From NCBI RefSeq assembly GCF_000212735.1, contig NC_015510.1:3126315-3190314 (forward strand): a DNA stretch of 64,000 nucleotides. Direction: 5' to 3'. This DNA comes from Haliscomenobacter hydrossis DSM 1100. Its GTDB lineage: Bacteria > Bacteroidota > Bacteroidia > Chitinophagales > Saprospiraceae. Below the pieces are notes generated by a model. The model did not search any database. It saw nothing but the letters and a program-made list of their open reading frames with translations, and was not told where the DNA came from. Shown piece after piece: positions 8,420-17,112 of this stretch. The position numbers and the translations under genes are program-made. Each line of letters begins with the position of its first letter. Positions within the stretch are counted from its first letter, which is position 1.

Positions 8420-11400
8420 CTATTGCCCGGCAATAAATTTCAATTCCACCACGGTCAAACTCAGGCCGTACAAATTTTCCAGGTAATTCAGCTGGATGCC
8501 AATGGCCTGTTCGACCTGCTGCGACAAAGTGGTATAATCAATTTCACCTTCCTGATAATTCAGGCTGGCATTGCGGAGCAACTCATTGGATAAGGCCTGA
8601 CCTTGGGCTTGGAAGTACTCGATCAAGGTGTTGTACTTCTCCTGCTCGTGGAGCAAATGCGCCATTTTTGAGCGTTGTTGGAGCAATACATCCTGGTAAT
8701 TGGCTTCCGCAATTTGTACGTACAGCCCTGCTGACTCCACCGCTTTGTGGCGGGCTTTGTTGACCAAAGGCAAATTGAGGCCCAATTGCCAGCCGGGATA
8801 AACCAAACCATTGCCCAGAATTTGTCCGTACACACCCGTAGAAAAACTGGGCGCAAACCGCGACTGCTCAATTTGCTGCTGGCTTTTGGCCACACTCACT
8901 TGGGCGAGCCCCGCTTTAGCGCTCGGTGCCTGGACGATCAAAGCAGTATCCGCGAGGCTGAAAATCTGTTTGCGCAGCGGTTCGGCAATCGCACTCACCG
9001 CCTGAGGTAGCCCCAACAATTGGCCTAAAACCACCTGATCGAAATTCAACTCATGATCGATGGTTTCCAGGATCAACCGAACTTGTGCTGCCTTGTCCTG
9101 AGCGGCCAGTTTTTCGGCCAGAGCGGCATCACCCGCTTTGTACCGTTGTTCAGCAATGCTTGAAAAACGCGTGTACACGGAGTCGAGGGAACGGTACAAT
9201 CGGGTTTTGGCATCCAAATACCCCAGGTGCTGATAAATTTCACGCACTTGTCGGATCAGGTCTTGCTGGGTATGGGCCAATACCGCGGAGGCTTGGCTTT
9301 GTTTTTGCTGATAAAAACTGGTCGTTGCCCGTGTGGCTTTGCGACTGGGGAAACTTTGGCTGATGCCAAAAGTAGTGGTACCCAGTATACCCAAATCAGG
9401 GTCGGCAGTGACGTTGTGAAACAAGTTCGCGGGGTCGTACATTTTGGCCGTACCCTGCAACACTTGTTGCTGCTGCACCTGGATACTGGCTGATCGCACT
9501 GCGGGGTGGTTCTTTAAAGCCAAAGTGATGGCTTCGTTTTCACGCAGCGCATTTTGACCTTGCAGCGAAGCCCCTGCCAAGAGCAGCGGAATCAATAAAA
9601 TGCCAACCGAAGTCGGTACCTTGACGAAGCGCTCGCGCTCGAAAAACAGGGCATAAAGTACAGGTAATACAATCAGGGTCAGCAAGGTTGAAGTAATCAA
9701 TCCTCCAATAACCACTGTGGCCAAGGGGCGTTGTACTTCTGCACCCGCACCATGCGAAATGGCCATCGGCAAAAAGCCCAATGAAGCTACAGCCGCAGTC
9801 ATGAGCACTGGCCGCAATCGGGCGATGGCCCCGGAACGAATCCGCTCGGGGATACTTTCGACGCCTTCCTTCTCCAACTGGTTGAAGTAGGTGATCAGCA
9901 CAATTCCGTTCAACACGGCCACGCCAAAGAGCGCAATAAATCCAACCCCCGCAGAGATAGAAAAAGGCATATCGCGGATCAGCAGGGCAAATACGCCCCC
10001 AATGGCCGACATCGGGATGGCGGTGAAAATCAATAAACTTTCTTTGATGGAGTTGAAGGTAAAAAACAGCAGCAGGAAAATAAGCGCCAGGGCTACGGGC
10101 ACCGCAATGGAAAGTCGGGCAGTGGCCGCTTGTAAATTTTCAAATTGACCGCCATAAGTGGTAAAATAACCTGCGGGCAATTTGAGCTTGGCATCCAATT
10201 TGGCTTGTACGTCCATAAATGCACTTTCCACGTCGCGGCCCCGCACGTTGGCGCCTACTACAATCCGGCGTTGGGCGTTGTCTCGACTGATTTGGGCAGC
10301 ACCCAGGCGGTAATCTACGTCAGCCACTTCATTGAGCGGGATCAATTCGCCATTGGGTGTGGTGATGGGCAATTGGCGCACATCTTCCAAATCACTGCGG
10401 TTTTGATCATCTAGGCGCAGCACCAGGTCGAAGCGCCGGGCTTCTTCATACACGACCCCGGCGGAAGTACCCGCAAAGGCAGCCCGCAAGGTGGCATTGA
10501 CATCGCGGATGTGCAAGCCGTAACGGGCAATTTTATCGTAGTGGTAATTGACCACAATTTGCGGCAAACCCTCCACTTGCTCTACTTTTAAGTCGGCCAA
10601 ACCAGGGATGTCTTTGAGGAGTTGTTCTACCCGGTGTCCGGCATGCGCCAAGGAGTCCATGTTTTCCCCAAAAATTTTGACGGCAATATCCGAGCGCACC
10701 CCGGTCATCATTTCGTCGAAACGCATTTTGATGGGTTGGGTGAATTCAAAAGCCATGCCGGGGATTTCGTGCACTTTTTCTTCGATTTTGCTGACCAATT
10801 CATCTTTGGTTTCGGCTTTGGTCCATTCCTCAATGGGTTTAAGCAGGATGATGTTGTCAGCGGTTTCGATGGCCATAGGGTCAGTAGGGATCTCGGCGCT
10901 ACCGATTTTGGAAATTACTTGTTCTACTTCATCCGGAAAGTTTTTCAGAATGATGTTTTGCGCGAGGCGGTGGCTTTCCAAGGTTTGGTCCAGGGAGGTT
11001 CCCGGGCGCAAAAATCCGTGCATCATCATGTCGCCTTCATCCAAGGTGGGGATGAATTCGCCACCCATTCTGGAAAACAACAACAAGGAAAGTACCAATA
11101 AGCCCAGACTGAGGCCGATTACCGTTTTGCGCCAGCGCAAGGCCCACATCAAAACGGGGATGTACATGCGTTGTATGGCGAGAATGATCCGATCTGCCAA
11201 ATTATGGTGGTGATGCAACTTGCGACTCAACGTCAATGCCGAAACGGCAGGTACGTAGGTCAAGGACAACAACAAGGCACCAACCAGTGCAAAAGACACC
11301 GTTTGAGCCATGGGTTTGAACATCTTGCCTTCAATGCCCACCAGGGACAAAATTGGCAAGTATACAATCAGAATGATCACGACCCCAAAAATGGAAGAGC

Positions 11401-12769
11401 GCATGATGCGACTGGCGGCTTCCAGTACACTTTCGTTCATTTGGTCTTTGCTCAAATGTACCGTTTGTCCGGGTTCAACTGCTACCTCTGGCCGCGCCAA
11501 AAAGCGGACATGCAAGTAATGTAAGGTCGCTTCTACTATGATGACCGCGCCATCTACAATCAAACCAAAATCCATGGCTCCCAACGACATCAGGTTGGCG
11601 CTCACGCCAAAAAGTTGCATCATCGAAATGGCAAAAAGCATGGACAGGGGGATCACCGAAGCGATAATCAGACCAGCCCGGAAATTACCGACCAAGAGTA
11701 CCAGTACAAAAATAACGATGAGCGCTCCCTCAATCAGGTTTTTCTCCACGGTGGCGATGGTGCGGTTGACCAGTTTTTCCCGATCCAAAAAGGTACTGAT
11801 GGTGATGCCTTCGGGCAATCCTTTTTTGACTTCCTCCAAACGGGCTTTGACCCGCTGGATGACTTTAGCGGCGTTTTCGCCCTTGAGCATCATCACGATA
11901 CCCAACACAATTTCGCCCTCGCCGTTGTGGCTTACCGCACCATAGCGCAGGGCTTTGCCGAAACGCACTTCGGCTACATCCGCAATGCGCACGGGTAGGC
12001 CGTTGACGTTTTTGATCACAATTTGACCGATGTCGTCCAGGCTTTTGACCAGGCCCTGTGCCCGAATGAAATAGACGCTGCTGTGTTTTTCGACATAAGC
12101 CCCGCCCGTATTTTCATTGGCTCCTTCCAGGGCTGTGAGTATCTCGGGCAGACCAATTTGTACACTGCGCAAACGTTCGGGACGCACGGCCACTTCGTAC
12201 TGCTTTAGGTCACCGCCAAAACTGTTGATTTCTACCACTCCTTGTACACCAGTCAACTGTTTTTTAACAATCCAATCCTGGATTTCGCGGAGATCGGCGG
12301 CAGAGAACTTGTTTTCGTACCCTGGTTTGGGTTCAATGCGGTAATGCAAAATTTCACCCAAACCCGTAGAGATTGGTGCCAATTCAGGGATGCCAAAACC
12401 GGGAGGAATGTTCTGCTCGGCCATTTTGAGCTTTTCATTCACCATTTGGCGAGCCAGGTAAATATTGATGTCTTCTTTAAAGACCACTGTAATTACACTA
12501 AGCCCGAAACGGGAAATCGATCGTAACTCCAATACTCCAGGTATAGATTTGACTGCACTTTCGATTGGTGCAGTGACAAATTGTTCTACTTCCTGGGTGG
12601 CCAGAGTCGGGCACACGGTGAGTACCTGCACCTGGTTGTTGGTGATATCGGGAATGGCATCGATGGGCAGTCGGGTAAATGAATAGATCCCGGCAATGAC
12701 CATTGCCAATGTCCCTAGTCCCACCATAAACTTGTTATGGATGGAAAAATGGATGATTTGTGTCAACAT
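8420..12769 (-). CDS. CusA/CzcA-family heavy-metal RND pump fused to a TolC-like outer-membrane channel
   Basis: 1449 residues from MLTQIIHFSIHNKF, where the first transmembrane helix of RND pumps begins. Residues 1 to about 1045 are a complete HME-type RND transporter: 12 helices, two large periplasmic loops, and motifs such as GAMDFGLIVDGAVIIVEA and GGEFIPTLDEGDMM. A hydrophobic segment with a signal-peptide look (SVGILLIPLLLAGASLQGQ, about residues 1052-1070) leads into about 378 residues of an outer-membrane efflux protein with the two long coiled-coil hairpins of TolC/CzcC. Such fusions are known in Bacteroidota. The order in the operon is small secreted protein, pump-channel, adaptor, haem protein. 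Confidence 0.95.
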   Translation of the reverse strand: MLTQIIHFSIHNKFMVGLGTLAMVIAGIYSFTRLPIDAIPDITNNQVQVLTVCPTLATQEVEQFVTAPIESAVKSIPGVLELRSISRFGLSVITVVFKEDINIYLARQMVNEKLKMAEQNIPPGFGIPELAPISTGLGEILHYRIEPKPGYENKFSAADLREIQDWIVKKQLTGVQGVVEINSFGGDLKQYEVAVRPERLRSVQIGLPEILTALEGANENTGGAYVEKHSSVYFIRAQGLVKSLDDIGQIVIKNVNGLPVRIADVAEVRFGKALRYGAVSHNGEGEIVLGIVMMLKGENAAKVIQRVKARLEEVKKGLPEGITISTFLDREKLVNRTIATVEKNLIEGALIVIFVLVLLVGNFRAGLIIASVIPLSMLFAISMMQLFGVSANLMSLGAMDFGLIVDGAVIIVEATLHYLHVRFLARPEVAVEPGQTVHLSKDQMNESVLEAASRIMRSSIFGVVIILIVYLPILSLVGIEGKMFKPMAQTVSFALVGALLLSLTYVPAVSALTLSRKLHHHHNLADRIILAIQRMYIPVLMWALRWRKTVIGLSLGLLVLSLLLFSRMGGEFIPTLDEGDMMMHGFLRPGTSLDQTLESHRLAQNIILKNFPDEVEQVISKIGSAEIPTDPMAIETADNIILLKPIEEWTKAETKDELVSKIEEKVHEIPGMAFEFTQPIKMRFDEMMTGVRSDIAVKIFGENMDSLAHAGHRVEQLLKDIPGLADLKVEQVEGLPQIVVNYHYDKIARYGLHIRDVNATLRAAFAGTSAGVVYEEARRFDLVLRLDDQNRSDLEDVRQLPITTPNGELIPLNEVADVDYRLGAAQISRDNAQRRIVVGANVRGRDVESAFMDVQAKLDAKLKLPAGYFTTYGGQFENLQAATARLSIAVPVALALIFLLLFFTFNSIKESLLIFTAIPMSAIGGVFALLIRDMPFSISAGVGFIALFGVAVLNGIVLITYFNQLEKEGVESIPERIRSGAIARLRPVLMTAAVASLGFLPMAISHGAGAEVQRPLATVVIGGLITSTLLTLIVLPVLYALFFERERFVKVPTSVGILLIPLLLAGASLQGQNALRENEAITLALKNHPAVRSASIQVQQQQVLQGTAKMYDPANLFHNVTADPDLGILGTTTFGISQSFPSRKATRATTSFYQQKQSQASAVLAHTQQDLIRQVREIYQHLGYLDAKTRLYRSLDSVYTRFSSIAEQRYKAGDAALAEKLAAQDKAAQVRLILETIDHELNFDQVVLGQLLGLPQAVSAIAEPLRKQIFSLADTALIVQAPSAKAGLAQVSVAKSQQQIEQSRFAPSFSTGVYGQILGNGLVYPGWQLGLNLPLVNKARHKAVESAGLYVQIAEANYQDVLLQQRSKMAHLLHEQEKYNTLIEYFQAQGQALSNELLRNASLNYQEGEIDYTTLSQQVEQAIGIQLNYLENLYGLSLTVVELKFIAGQ

Positions 12770-12861
12770 GAACTGTTGATTTACAGAAAAAATAAAATAG
12801 ATGGAAAACGAGCCCAATAGACTTGGGCAATGACTAGTGGGTAGTCATTCAGTGGCGGAAA

Positions 12862-13269
12862 TTAAGCTCGGGGTGGCTGCCAGATACAGGAGAGGTAAGT
12901 AGAAACGAGGTTTTGATCCTGGCCAAAAACGGTGGAATTTTGGGGTTCTTCCCAGTTGTAGCTTTGTACAGCTACGACCAATTGATAAACGGTTGCCTCT
13001 CCAATGGAATTAAAAAGGTGAATGCACGAGTCATTGTGCTTCGCTTTGCCCGGAAGTTTGGAGTGATCGTGTTGCTTGCAATGACTGGCATAACCTTTGC
13101 CGTAGTGCTCGCTAATGAATTGGCTAAAGGTTGTACCTGGAACCTCAGAACGGTGAATCTGATAATGAGTCACCAGCGCTGGAAGTTTAGCAAACTCTTC
13201 CAGTACCTGAGGGGCTAAGGCCGACAGCAGGTAAAAGGAAAGCAGCATTTGACTCAGGTAAACCTTCAT
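12862..13269 (-). CDS. Small secreted histidine-containing protein at head of efflux operon
   Basis: 135 residues from MKVYLSQM, chosen over a TTG further upstream because a signal peptide starts here (LLSFYLLSALAPQVL). The mature part has a cluster of potential metal ligands (ASHCKQHDHSKLPGKAKHND, then CIH). It lies 92 bp ahead of the RND pump gene on the same strand. Short secreted proteins in this position are frequent in Bacteroidota efflux operons and could bind metal in the periplasm; this is inference from residues and position. I do not recognise a named family with confidence. A terminator-like hairpin stands only 13 bp before its start codon. Confidence 0.75.
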   Translation of the reverse strand: MKVYLSQMLLSFYLLSALAPQVLEEFAKLPALVTHYQIHRSEVPGTTFSQFISEHYGKGYASHCKQHDHSKLPGKAKHNDSCIHLFNSIGEATVYQLVVAVQSYNWEEPQNSTVFGQDQNLVSTYLSCIWQPPRA

Positions 13270-13281
13270 ATATTTTGTATC

Positions 13282-13322
13282 AAAAAAACGCTCCGCGCTG
13301 AAAAAAAACTTCAGCGTGGAGC
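13282..13322 (-). terminator. Terminator-like hairpin directly before the efflux-operon start codon
   Basis: On the minus strand GCTCCACGCTGAA (13322-13310) pairs with TTCAGCGCGGAGC (13302-13290) with one G-T mismatch, and seven T follow (13288-13282). The start codon is at 13269. It could end the DUF2202 transcript, act as an attenuator, or form a protective 5' hairpin. Confidence 0.7.
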
Positions 13323-13332
13323 TAACACTGCA

Positions 13333-13363
13333 CAAAAGTCATTAAATTATTTCGAAAAGGCAA
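13333..13363 (-). promoter_or_regulatory. Possible promoter of the efflux operon
   Basis: Minus-strand GACTTTTG (13340-13333) is one mismatch from TAnnTTTG, and a TTG lies 20 bp upstream (13363-13361). Transcription would start near 13326, placing the hairpin at the very 5' end of the mRNA. Confidence 0.35.
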
Positions 13364-13461
13364 TGAAAATCTTTTTCAACTGTCAAATTTGTACCAAGCA
13401 ACCCTTAGCGCTTGTCTAATTTTTGGGATCGGGCTGCAAACGGCCCATTTTAGACAAGCTA

Positions 13462-14109
13462 TCAAAACAGGCTGATTCGAGACTGGCTTTTGGCATTGTG
13501 GTCAGTGTTTCGCCAACCATCGTTGGGTAAAATATTTTTGGTTAGGGCTTCGTATTCGCTTGTGCTTAACCATACCGGTGTGTAGCCCGTATTGATGTTG
13601 AGCAGTTCACGAATAAACAATTTGAGGTTATCTTCCGCACCAATCAGCAGTGCTTTGTAAGTCAGGGTTTCGATCTCGAAGTTGGGCTGCTTTAAAGCCG
13701 CCTTCAAATCCAGCATTTTGCGTTCTTCCAAATTTGCGCAGGCGCGATAAGCCTCTTCCAATGAAAAGTTAGCGGCGAGTAGCAAATCGGTGTACAGGCG
13801 GCGCAATTTTCCGTCGACAAATTGTCCCTCCGGGTATTCGTTAAAATGTACCGGAACATCAATCATAAATTCACCGGCTACGGCACTGAGTTTAGCCATG
13901 TGCTGGAGTTCTTCGTTGGACACCCGGTTAAAAACATCGGTAACCCACATGGTATCCAGAACCCGATAAAGGTCGTGTGCAACTTTTTCCTGTTCGATCA
14001 GGTAAAGGATGATCGCTTCCTTGCTTTTCAATTGACTACCAATCAGGGATTGAGAATGAAGTGCAAAAGCAGCACTGACGAGTATAGACAATGCCAGTAT
14101 CTTTTTCAT
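13462..14109 (-). CDS. DUF2202 ferritin-like secreted protein
   Basis: 215 residues with a signal peptide (ILALSILVSAAFALHSQ). Four helices follow with the ferritin-like pattern of DUF2202: EQEKVAHDLYRVL in the first helix, SNEELQHMAKL in the second, and further acidic positions (ANLEERKMLDLK, GAEDNLKLF) in the third and fourth. The Glu and His residues are placed to hold a di-metal site. The enzymatic role of DUF2202 is not established. It is transcribed with its own spacing from neighbours (about 100 bp to the DUF6702 gene, 192 bp to the efflux operon). Confidence 0.88.
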   Translation of the reverse strand: MKKILALSILVSAAFALHSQSLIGSQLKSKEAIILYLIEQEKVAHDLYRVLDTMWVTDVFNRVSNEELQHMAKLSAVAGEFMIDVPVHFNEYPEGQFVDGKLRRLYTDLLLAANFSLEEAYRACANLEERKMLDLKAALKQPNFEIETLTYKALLIGAEDNLKLFIRELLNINTGYTPVWLSTSEYEALTKNILPNDGWRNTDHNAKSQSRISLF

Positions 14110-14213
14110 GACTGCTGGTTTTATTTCTTTTAATCGGTTGTTTACGCCTACAAAATAGCAGTCATTTTAGCTCGAAAGTTTTGTTAAAAGTCTCTACTTG
14201 TTGGTGACTTTGA

Positions 14214-14699
14214 TCAATCCGGGGCTAATGTAGCGGTACTTTCAGTTTTGGTTTTGTCTAAACTAATGGCCCCTTCTTTTTTTCCGGGGATTCTGATCTG
14301 CACCAAGTTCCTTTGATCATTGAATAGCTCCAACATCAACTTACTGACAATTTCAATTTTTTGGGTTTCCGCCGCAGGTAAGGAGAGTTTTAAATAGCAG
14401 GTAATGGTTTCGGGGGTATTTTCAGTGCGCAACAAAGTATAGGCAGTACTTTTCCCGTTGATCTTCATTTGCAGCTTGCTGCGCAGGTATTTGAGCATGA
14501 GATCCTCAACCTTGAGCTTTCCACCTTGAATTTGCGGAGCATAGGTTTCATACTGGATGGCCCGGGCAAAGTCATCGGAAAAAAGGGTGACGGAACATTC
14601 CAGGTTTTTGCTGTTTTCGGCGCGGTAGATCTCCATCACGGTCAGGTGGATGGGATGAGGGGCAACCGAAAACAGCAAAAAAAGCAAGAGGATGTGCAT
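14214..14699 (-). CDS. DUF6702-like secreted protein
   Basis: 161 residues from the ATG of MHILLLFLL; a TTG six codons upstream is open but less likely. A short signal peptide leads into HPIHLTVMEIYR, close to the HPxxxSVTEI start that I recall for DUF6702, a Bacteroidota family of unknown function. The rest is beta-rich (LECSVTLFSDDF, IEIVSKLMLELF) and ends in a polar tail. The glutathione peroxidase gene lies 60 bp upstream on the same strand. Confidence 0.75.
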   Translation of the reverse strand: MHILLLFLLFSVAPHPIHLTVMEIYRAENSKNLECSVTLFSDDFARAIQYETYAPQIQGGKLKVEDLMLKYLRSKLQMKINGKSTAYTLLRTENTPETITCYLKLSLPAAETQKIEIVSKLMLELFNDQRNLVQIRIPGKKEGAISLDKTKTESTATLAPD

Positions 14700-14759
14700 A
14701 GGACTTTGTTTTCTCAATAAACGATTGAAAAAACAGAAAAGTTATTTTGCAAAGGCTAC

Positions 14760-15359
14760 TTAGTCCATCACTTTCTTAAATTCAGCACTTTCTGGCGTAA
14801 CACCCGAGGCAAAGAAATGAGTCAATTTGCCATTTTCATCGATGAGGTATTTGCAAAAGTTCCAGGATGGGACATCACTATTCCAACCATTCTGGCTAGG
14901 GTCACTGAGCCATTTGTAGATCGGGCTTTGATCGCTTCCTTTGACGTCTACTTTTTCAAACATCTGGAAGGTCACGCCGTAGTTTTTTTGGCAAAATTCC
15001 TGAATGTCACTGGCCGATCCGGGTTCCTGGCTCATAAACTGGTTGCAGGGAAACCCTAGCACGACCACATCCTCCTTGTTTTTTTCGTAAAAAGCTTGCC
15101 AATCGGCGTATTGCGGCGTATACCCACAGCGAGAGGCGACGTTGAGTACAATGATTTTTTTACCCTTGTATTGGTCCATGGAGATGGTTTGTCCATCCAG
15201 GGTAGTGGCACTTAAGCTATGAAAAGAAGTGGCTGAAGACATAAGTTTAGGCGTAGCATCCGTAGAACTGGACGATGAAACAACTTTGTTGGCATTGAAG
15301 CAGCTAGACACCCAGGCGGGTATGCTGAGCAAAATCGCAAATAGGAATCGAGGACGCAT
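14760..15359 (-). CDS. Glutathione peroxidase family lipoprotein/thiol peroxidase
   Basis: 199 residues. An export signal with Cys20 (AWVSSC) suggests a periplasmic, probably lipid-anchored form. The peroxidase fold carries the catalytic set: peroxidatic Cys78 in NVASRCGYT, Gln in FPCNQF, and Trp-Asn in SWNFCKYLI. As in most bacterial members the active-site residue is Cys, not selenocysteine. It reduces hydroperoxides; in bacteria the electron donor is usually thioredoxin, which cannot be told from the sequence. A poorly conserved 50-residue linker separates signal and domain. Confidence 0.92.
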   Translation of the reverse strand: MRPRFLFAILLSIPAWVSSCFNANKVVSSSSSTDATPKLMSSATSFHSLSATTLDGQTISMDQYKGKKIIVLNVASRCGYTPQYADWQAFYEKNKEDVVVLGFPCNQFMSQEPGSASDIQEFCQKNYGVTFQMFEKVDVKGSDQSPIYKWLSDPSQNGWNSDVPSWNFCKYLIDENGKLTHFFASGVTPESAEFKKVMD

Positions 15360-15438
15360 TTTAATCTGTTTAATGGTTTAATGGTTGTAGAACAGGTGAG
15401 GGGGGAAAAGGTTTTTATAAGAAAAGCATAAACATTGA

Positions 15439-16956
15439 TCACAATGCCTCACTAGCCCAATCATTAACCCCCTTTTCCGTTTCCGAAAACTGCACCCCAA
15501 CACCCACAATCAGCTTATTCAAATGCCGAAATGCCGCCGCGTAATCCCGGTCTTTGATCTGTTGAAGTGCCTGGGCTGGAGAATCGTGCAGTTTAAATTC
15601 AAAAATAAAAATCCGCTCGGGCGTGTGTACGACTGCATCCAGGCGCCCATGAGAAGAATTGACTTCAGCCTGGATGTAAATACCGAGCAAGCTGAAGGTA
15701 AGGTAAACAACAGAGTGAAAATAAGCCTCTCGATTGGCGATGAAAATTTGGCTGGGAATACCTTTAAATAGACCATGAATCAATTCCATAACTTTGCCCA
15801 GGTCATTTTGATTGAGGTTTTTGCTCAATTGAGCCAGTTGTGGCAAAACCGAAGAATTGTGGGTATATTCTGCGAGGAGCAATCGCAGCATCGATTGTTC
15901 AACTTCCCGGTTGGGGTATTTCAGGATAACCGTATCAAAGGAGGTTTTTTCTTTGATGGTCAAATAACCCGTTTGGTACAAGAGCGGAATGGGTTCCAAT
16001 TTGTCCAACTCATAGGCCTCCAATACTCCCGCATCTACTTCCAAACCATCCAAAGAATATTGAAAGGTATTGCTTAAACTTTTGACCAAAAAAGTGGGCG
16101 TACCTGTGCTGAACCAATAATTTTGATATTCTCGACTTTGGAAAAAATTGAGTACGGAGAAAGGATTATACACAAATTCGCGGCCATTCCAGGAGTAGCC
16201 ATTGTACCATTCCTTCATCTGGGCAAGGGTATCCGCAGGCATTTCGGCCAGGATGGGGGCAAAAGTATGTTCAATTTCCGCTTGCGTATAGCCACAGAGG
16301 TTATTGTAATTGGGGTCTGTAGACAGATCGTACAAATGATTGAGGTCTGAAAAAATAGAGACTTTGGAAAACTTGGAAATCCCGGTCAGAAAAAGAAAAC
16401 GAAGGTTGTGGTCTTCACTTTTAAGGATAGAAAAAAAAGATTTTAGGATATTCCTGTTTTCAATGGCTTGCGACAATTCATCTGGGCCGAGGTAATCAAT
16501 AATGGGGCGATCATATTCGTCAATAAGCACGACAACTTTGCCATATTTTGCTGCCGTTTTTTGGATGAGTTCTTGAAAGGCCAGCGCGGGGTTCTTTTCA
16601 ATGAGTTCAATTTGCAGTTCTTGCCCATTTTTTTCAAGCGCCAACAACAATCCATTCCGCAAACCGATTTCTTTGTGCCCAATAGCATCCAAAGACAAAC
16701 GAATTATTGGATGTTTTTGATCCCAATTCCAGCGGGATTCTATCCAGGTGTATTGAAATAAATCACGACGCCCTTCAAACAAATATCGTAAAGTGGAAAC
16801 CAAAAGAGATTTTCCAAACCGACGTGGACGGGACAAAAAATAGGCATTACTTCCCGTAACCAAACCATGCACAAATGCAGTTTTGTCAATGTAAACAAAA
16901 TCATGCAACCTCAAATTTTCAAAGTCCTGAATCCCTATCGGCAATTTTGGCAACAT
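15439..16956 (-). CDS. AAA-ATPase-like protein with C-terminal PD-(D/E)XK nuclease-like domain
   Basis: 505 residues. The N-terminus is the AAA-ATPase_like family: IGIQDFENLR...YIDKT, Walker A RPRRFGKS (residues 43-50), and Walker B KVVVLIDEYDRPI near residue 142. The C-terminus has the PDDEXK_9-type pattern GRLDAVVHTPERIFIFEFKL, with the Asp, Glu and Lys expected of the PD-(D/E)XK fold, then QALQQIKDRDYAAAF. The family is very numerous in Bacteroidota, often in many copies per genome, and its role is not settled; a part in mobile or conflict processes is suspected. A second ATPase with a nuclease-like end, of another family, lies at 56.9 kb. Confidence 0.92.
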   Translation of the reverse strand: MLPKLPIGIQDFENLRLHDFVYIDKTAFVHGLVTGSNAYFLSRPRRFGKSLLVSTLRYLFEGRRDLFQYTWIESRWNWDQKHPIIRLSLDAIGHKEIGLRNGLLLALEKNGQELQIELIEKNPALAFQELIQKTAAKYGKVVVLIDEYDRPIIDYLGPDELSQAIENRNILKSFFSILKSEDHNLRFLFLTGISKFSKVSIFSDLNHLYDLSTDPNYNNLCGYTQAEIEHTFAPILAEMPADTLAQMKEWYNGYSWNGREFVYNPFSVLNFFQSREYQNYWFSTGTPTFLVKSLSNTFQYSLDGLEVDAGVLEAYELDKLEPIPLLYQTGYLTIKEKTSFDTVILKYPNREVEQSMLRLLLAEYTHNSSVLPQLAQLSKNLNQNDLGKVMELIHGLFKGIPSQIFIANREAYFHSVVYLTFSLLGIYIQAEVNSSHGRLDAVVHTPERIFIFEFKLHDSPAQALQQIKDRDYAAAFRHLNKLIVGVGVQFSETEKGVNDWASEAL

Positions 16957-17035
16957 ATTTTTGATTGTCTACACGCAAAAATAAACCTTCTAGGACAGGA
17001 TACCAAACTAGTTTTCAATAGTACGAATGTGGAAA

Positions 17036-17083
17036 GACGAATTTGTCGCCCCTAAAACGCCCAATAATACCGACAAATTCGTC
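17036..17083. repeat. Stem-loop downstream of the EF-G-like gene
   Basis: Perfect 13-bp arms GACGAATTTGTCG (17036-17048) and CGACAAATTCGTC (17071-17083), with near-matching flanks (GTACGAATGT / ACATTCATAC). It lies 30 bp past the stop of the GTPase gene and 80 bp before the AAA gene, both minus strand, so it probably acts as a terminator. Confidence 0.65.
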
Positions 17084-17112
17084 ATTCTACATTCATACTT
17101 CGTCACTTTTGC

